Shown: positions 6,836 through 9,454 of the stretch, in pieces
Layout of the letters: the number at the start of each line of letters is the position of its first letter
How positions within the stretch are numbered: position 1 is the first letter of the stretch
From: an uncultured Syntrophobacteraceae bacterium
Lineage (GTDB): Bacteria > Desulfobacterota > Syntrophobacteria > Syntrophobacterales > Syntrophobacteraceae
Assembly (NCBI GenBank): GCA_937889795.1
Contig: CALBZH010000479.1
Span: 1 to 9,454, forward strand
Direction: 5' to 3'
Length of the DNA stretch: 9,454 nt
The notes under the pieces: generated by a model
Database searches by the model: none
What the model was told of the DNA's origin: nothing
Seen by the model: the letters and a program-made list of their open reading frames with translations, nothing else
Position numbers and translations under genes: made by a program

Positions 6836-7544
6836 GGTGGTTGATCTCACGGTCGCATACGGCCCTGTGGAAGCGGTGCGCGACCTTTCCTTCAAGGTCA
6901 GGAAGGGATCAGTGGTGACGCTCATCGGGCCCAACGGCGCCGGTAAGACGACGACCCTCAACGCGTTGAGCGGGCTCCTGCCCGTGCGCGACGGGAAAAT
7001 CTTGCTCCGCGGTCGGGACATCACCCGCATGGGGTCTCACCGACGGGTTTCCGAAGGGATCGTCCAAGTCCCGGAAGGCCGGCAAGTGCTGGCCGGAATG
7101 ACCGTGCACGAAAACCTCGAGCTGGGGGGATACCGGAGGCCGCAGGCAGAAGTCGGGGCTGATATTGCGCGTATGGAAGAACGATTTCCGATCCTGGGGG
7201 AGCGGAGACACGCGCTCGCAGGGACGCTCTCGGGAGGTGAGCAGCAGATGCTGGCCATCGCTCGCGGCCTCATGGCCCTGCCGCGGCTCCTGCTACTCGA
7301 CGAACCGTCCCTCGGCTTGGCCCCCAAGCTCGTCCAGGAGATTTTCCGCATCGTCCGGGAGCTGCGAGACAACGGTCAGACTATCCTCCTGGTCGAGCAG
7401 AACGCCCGCCAGGCCTTGGCTGTGTCCAATTACGCCTACGTGATGGAAAGTGGCAAGGTGGTCTTGGAAGGGCCTGCGGAAGACCTGCGCTCAGACCCCG
7501 CCGTAATCCGAACCTACCTCGGTCAGCCTACCGGAAGGTCTTAA
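6828..7544 (+). CDS. livF: Branched-chain amino acid ABC transporter, ATP-binding protein LivF
   Basis: Partner ATPase of LivG, 238 residues, the normal LivF size. It shows Walker A GPNGAGKT (34-41), the LivF-specific VPEGRQVLAGMTVHENLELGGY (81-102, with VPEGR in the Q-loop region), signature TLSGGEQQ (133-140), Walker B LLLLDE (154-159) followed by PSLGLAP, and LLVEQN (187-192). In that last motif the switch histidine is Gln191, which is normal for LivF; hydrolysis is thought to depend mainly on the other subunit's complete set. The start overlaps the livG end by 8 bases, with AGGAG at 6819-6823 as SD, pointing to coupled translation. The stop codon shares the palindrome TTAA with the stop of dnaN on the other strand, so no intergenic terminator separates the two transcripts. 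Confidence 0.95.
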   Translation: MLEVVDLTVAYGPVEAVRDLSFKVRKGSVVTLIGPNGAGKTTTLNALSGLLPVRDGKILLRGRDITRMGSHRRVSEGIVQVPEGRQVLAGMTVHENLELGGYRRPQAEVGADIARMEERFPILGERRHALAGTLSGGEQQMLAIARGLMALPRLLLLDEPSLGLAPKLVQEIFRIVRELRDNGQTILLVEQNARQALAVSNYAYVMESGKVVLEGPAEDLRSDPAVIRTYLGQPTGRS

Positions 7545-8662
7545 ATGACCATGGGCATGATCAGCCCCAGATAACCGGGGTCGTCAGGCCCTACAAACAC
7601 GCCTCCATGATACTGGTCCACCCATTCGAAACGAACTTCAGCGCTCTCCATCGCCTGCAGTGCGTCCAGCACATAGCGAAGGTTGAAGGCAATCGAAAAA
7701 GGCTCTCCCGTGTAGGTGATGTCCACACTGTCGGTTGCCTGACCAAGCTCCGGATTGCCCGATTCCAGCTCCAGGCTGTTCTCCGTAATGTGGAAGCGCA
7801 CGTGGCGCCATCTCTGGTCCGTCAGAATTCCCACCCGCTTGAGGGCTGCAAAAAGAGGATCCGTCTCGACAGCAAAAAAATGCGGACGCTCCTCGGGAAT
7901 GATGAGCTGATATTCAGGAAACTCGCCCTCCAGCAGCTGAACACTCATCAGCGTATCCTGAGTCTGTACAATGAGGGCGTTTTCGTGGATTCCCCAAAAC
8001 ACACTCTCGCTCTTCTCCTCCTTCTCGAGGATTCTCAGGATCTCCTGGGCTCCCTTTCTTGGAATGATGATGCCACCGTTAAAGCTCAATCCCTGAAATG
8101 ACCCCGATGGGACTTCGTAAAGCGAGAGTCGATGTCCGTCCGAGGACACGAAGCGAATCGCATCCGGCTCCTGGAAATGGCAGAAGACGCCCGGCATGCT
8201 GAACGGATCGTCATCGAGTGGAATACCATACTGCGTTTTTGCCAGACATTTGCGGAGCAGAGACGGGTCACAGGGGGACAGCGTGATTCCAGGAAAGAAG
8301 TTCACAAAAGGAAAGTCGTCCGCGGGGATCGTCGCCAGCTCGAATCGAGAGCGCCCTGCCATGATGATCAGACGGTTTCCCGGGGCTTCCTGCAGTTGCA
8401 CGAGCTCATGAGGAAGCTCGCGCACAATTTCTACGAGTTTTTTTGCAGAGACAGTCAAACGACCGGGCTCTTCGACTGTTGCTCCCATCTTGGTCCACAA
8501 GCTGAGCTCGAGATCGGTCGCTGTGAATTCAACTTCCTGGGAGGGTTCTGTTGCGTCGATCAGGACATTGGAGAGGATCGGCATGTGCACTTTTCTATCC
8601 GCAGCTCCATGGACTTTTTGGAGAACCTGGGTCAGGAGAGCTCTTGGAACCTGGACTTTCAT
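7541..8662 (-). CDS. dnaN: DNA polymerase III subunit beta (sliding clamp)
   Basis: Ring-forming processivity clamp that tethers DNA polymerase III and other replication and repair proteins to DNA. Its 373 residues compare with 366 in E. coli. Hallmarks: MPILSNVLI (27-35), the TATDLELS segment (48-54), the TIPADDFP segment (111-118), the partner-binding loop SSDGHRLSLY (173-182), EGEFPEY (245-251) and the C-terminal pocket residues MPM (369-371). The tail ends MPMVI where E. coli has MPMRL. SD AAGGA lies on the minus strand about 7 bases before the ATG at 8662. The gene stands apart from its common partners: no dnaA is upstream in about 790 bp, and downstream it collides with livF rather than continuing into recF/gyrB. 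The upstream region is AT-rich and holds palindromes that may regulate it. Confidence 0.96.
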   Translation of the reverse strand: MKVQVPRALLTQVLQKVHGAADRKVHMPILSNVLIDATEPSQEVEFTATDLELSLWTKMGATVEEPGRLTVSAKKLVEIVRELPHELVQLQEAPGNRLIIMAGRSRFELATIPADDFPFVNFFPGITLSPCDPSLLRKCLAKTQYGIPLDDDPFSMPGVFCHFQEPDAIRFVSSDGHRLSLYEVPSGSFQGLSFNGGIIIPRKGAQEILRILEKEEKSESVFWGIHENALIVQTQDTLMSVQLLEGEFPEYQLIIPEERPHFFAVETDPLFAALKRVGILTDQRWRHVRFHITENSLELESGNPELGQATDSVDITYTGEPFSIAFNLRYVLDALQAMESAEVRFEWVDQYHGGVFVGPDDPGYLGLIMPMVI

Positions 8663-8714
8663 CGTTTGTTCCTTTGTGAGGTTATCCGGGCGGGAGACCG
8701 AGCCATCCCAAATT

Positions 8715-8729
8715 ATTTGTCAAACAAAT
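8715..8729. promoter_or_regulatory. 15-bp perfect palindrome upstream of dnaN
   Basis: ATTTGT, spacer CAA, ACAAAT: two perfectly complementary 6-base arms in the AT-rich island, 53-67 bases before the dnaN start codon. On the minus strand it contains TTGACA (8724-8719), but there is no -10 at a normal distance. The position suits an operator for a dimeric regulator; the regulator is unknown, and in AT-rich DNA such a repeat could arise by chance. Confidence 0.35.
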
Positions 8730-8870
8730 TCAAATTGGTAGTCATCTTAATAAGGGGTTGCGAAATTGTCAAAAAGAAGATCAAGCGCTCGGAAAGACAA
8801 TGAAAATCATTTCACATAAAATGGGTGGTCTTTTGGGGGATGTTGCTTGAGGTGAATGGAAGCAAAGGAA

Positions 8871-8887
8871 GTTGACAAGTTTTCAAC
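8871..8887. promoter_or_regulatory. 17-bp near-palindrome in the dnaN/last-gene spacer
   Basis: GTTGACAAGTTTTCAAC is symmetric at 7 of 8 base pairs around a central G (outer arms GTTGA/TCAAC). It embeds a TTGACA hexamer (8872-8877), though no good -10 follows at 16-18 bases. The overlapping TTTTCAACA resembles a DnaA box at only 7/9. It could be an operator; function is not established. Confidence 0.3.
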
Positions 8888-8978
8888 AGAATCGTTACGG
8901 GTTTGTGACAGCCTCCCAACAGGCGCTACATCGGCAACCACAAATGGCAAATCCTGGCGCCCCGAGAAGACATTCTCC

Positions 8979-9007
8979 TTGACAAGATTGGGCGACTCAA
9001 GTAGGTT
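8979..9007 (+). promoter_or_regulatory. Candidate sigma70 promoter for the last gene
   Basis: A perfect TTGACA (8979-8984) is followed after 17 bases by TAGGTT (9002-9007), which keeps the most important TA...T positions of the -10 box (3/6 overall). Transcription would begin near 9014 and give an unusually long 5' leader of about 370 bases before the start at 9383. The -35 and spacing are good, the -10 is mediocre. Confidence 0.4.
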
Positions 9008-9382
9008 TGGCGCGTATGTGAAAAAAGTATCGTTCCCTGAATGCGGCGAAACGATTTGAACAACGCCTGTAGAGTCTCCATCACGTCTTCTTGTTTGGCT
9101 TCATCAAGCTCCCTGTCTGCCGGTCGATGTTCAAACCTTTTTTGACCGAATTCGCCGGAGGAGGTGAAAGACACCGAGATGCCCAAGGCCCGTGTGCCTT
9201 AAGGTGAAGCAAAATCAAGGCCAAGATACTTGTCGTTCTCCCGGAGCGGCGAATAGGGGAGAGCAGGGCGCCCGGCGTCCTGTGCCGTCGGCGTAAGGGT
9301 GAGCATAGGCCGTTTTCGGAGCTGAAAGCGGTGGGATCGAGTCGCATGGATCAAACTATCTAACCAAAGGGGGAGGATCAAG

Positions 9383-9454
9383 ATGCCCTACAACGCAGTG
9401 GAAATGAAGGACTGGCAGATTTCCGAGGCAGCAGAGAAGAACATGCCCACTCCA
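9383..9454 (+). CDS. fhs: Probable formate-tetrahydrofolate ligase, first 24 codons (cut by window end)
   Basis: An excellent SD, GGGAGG (9371-9376), sits 6 bases before the ATG, and the frame is open to the last base. The 24 residues include [17 protein letters not shown] (8-24). The D-W-x-I-x-x-A-A-x-x-N-M-P stretch resembles, from memory, the N-terminus of the formate-THF ligases of sulfate-reducing and syntrophic deltaproteobacteria; related enzymes begin with a D-I-E-I-A-x-x-A segment. The enzyme makes 10-formyl-THF from formate, ATP and THF in the cytoplasm, for biosynthesis or the Wood-Ljungdahl route. The P-loop and all catalytic residues lie outside the window, so the name is tentative; that a real protein-coding gene starts here is much surer. 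Confidence 0.55.
   Translation, partial: MPYNAVEMKDWQISEAAEKNMPTP

Larger units (their letters stand above)
8663..9382. other. Long intergenic region between divergent dnaN and the last gene (720 bp)
   Basis: No convincing gene. Open frames of 60-90 codons on the minus strand (8926-9186, 9081-9347, 9199-9381) overlap one another, use weak or non-ATG starts without an SD, and I recognise no family. Bases 8701-8820 form an AT-rich island (40 of 120 bases are G or C by my count), against 60% or more in the genes. The region contains the palindromes at 8715-8729 and 8871-8887, a TTGACA promoter candidate at 8979-9007, and small hairpins: ATCGTT/AACGAT at 9029-9055 and AAGGC/GCCTT at 9185-9200. 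I found no tRNA, no known riboswitch core (ZTP and THF classes considered) and no cluster of exact DnaA boxes. Confidence 0.6.

Noticed and set aside
8132..8803. 223-codon open frame on the plus strand, with a second one at 7607-8101
   Set aside because: Both lie antisense to dnaN, whose identity is secure.
8663..8940. Chromosomal replication origin next to dnaN
   Set aside because: Only 7/9 DnaA-box matches, at about chance frequency, and no dnaA in the window. Kept as a weak hypothesis in the AT-rich island finding.
8926..9381. Overlapping 60-88 codon minus-strand frames, considered as a decayed gene with a frameshift near 9199
   Set aside because: No family recognised, poor starts, and no convincing continuity when the frames are joined. 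A homology search could still revive this.
9014..9382. ZTP (pfl) or THF riboswitch before the formate-THF ligase candidate
   Set aside because: I could not find the conserved CCGCCTGGGC-type core of the ZTP class or a THF-class core.
1..9454. Mobile elements, CRISPR arrays, tRNAs, toxin-antitoxin or defence genes
   Set aside because: No transposase, integrase, spaced repeat array, tRNA arm or defence motif was seen on either strand.

Overview
The window reads as ordinary bacterial chromosome, roughly 60% G+C in its genes, with compact coding, strong Shine-Dalgarno sequences and ATG starts. It looks Gram-negative: a five-gene ABC importer with a periplasmic-type binding protein that has a non-lipidated signal peptide, plus a secreted amylase. 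The combination, and the N-terminus of the last gene, fits a deltaproteobacterial (Desulfobacterota-like) anaerobe best, but this is inference from remembered family resemblance. The first 47 bases are not genomic. They are an Illumina TruSeq-type P7/index/read-2 adapter left on the end of an assembled contig.

Layout. (a) 48-1080, minus strand: a two-gene unit, a START-like/SRPBCC protein followed by a low-specificity L-threonine aldolase (ltaE), joined by an ATGA overlap; ltaE is cut off by the adapter. (b) 1081-1397: divergent intergenic region with a plausible sigma70 promoter for the next gene. (c) 1398-2786, plus: a secreted GH13 alpha-amylase with the expected catalytic residues. (d) 2787-3123: noncoding leader with a weak terminator-like repeat and a sigma54-like element. 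(e) 3124-7544, plus: a complete livKHMGF-type branched-chain/hydrophobic amino acid ABC transporter in canonical order, with gaps of 6 and 2 nt and one 8-nt overlap. (f) 7541-8662, minus: dnaN, the DNA polymerase III sliding clamp, meeting livF tail to tail on a shared TTAA. (g) 8663-9382: about 720 bp with no convincing gene, including an AT-rich island (8701-8820, 33% G+C by my count), two short palindromes and a TTGACA promoter candidate. (h) 9383-9454, plus: the first 24 codons of a gene that looks like formate-tetrahydrofolate ligase.

The genes fit together loosely. The liv operon imports amino acids, threonine aldolase splits threonine/allo-threonine into glycine and acetaldehyde, and formate-THF ligase feeds one-carbon metabolism, so an amino-acid/C1 theme is possible but unproven. 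I found no new defence, mobile or biosynthetic system. The points most worth a second look are the adapter end, a run of unfamily-like residues in the livG D-loop that reads like a compensated frameshift, the dnaN gene standing without dnaA, recF or gyrB, and the long leader before the last gene.
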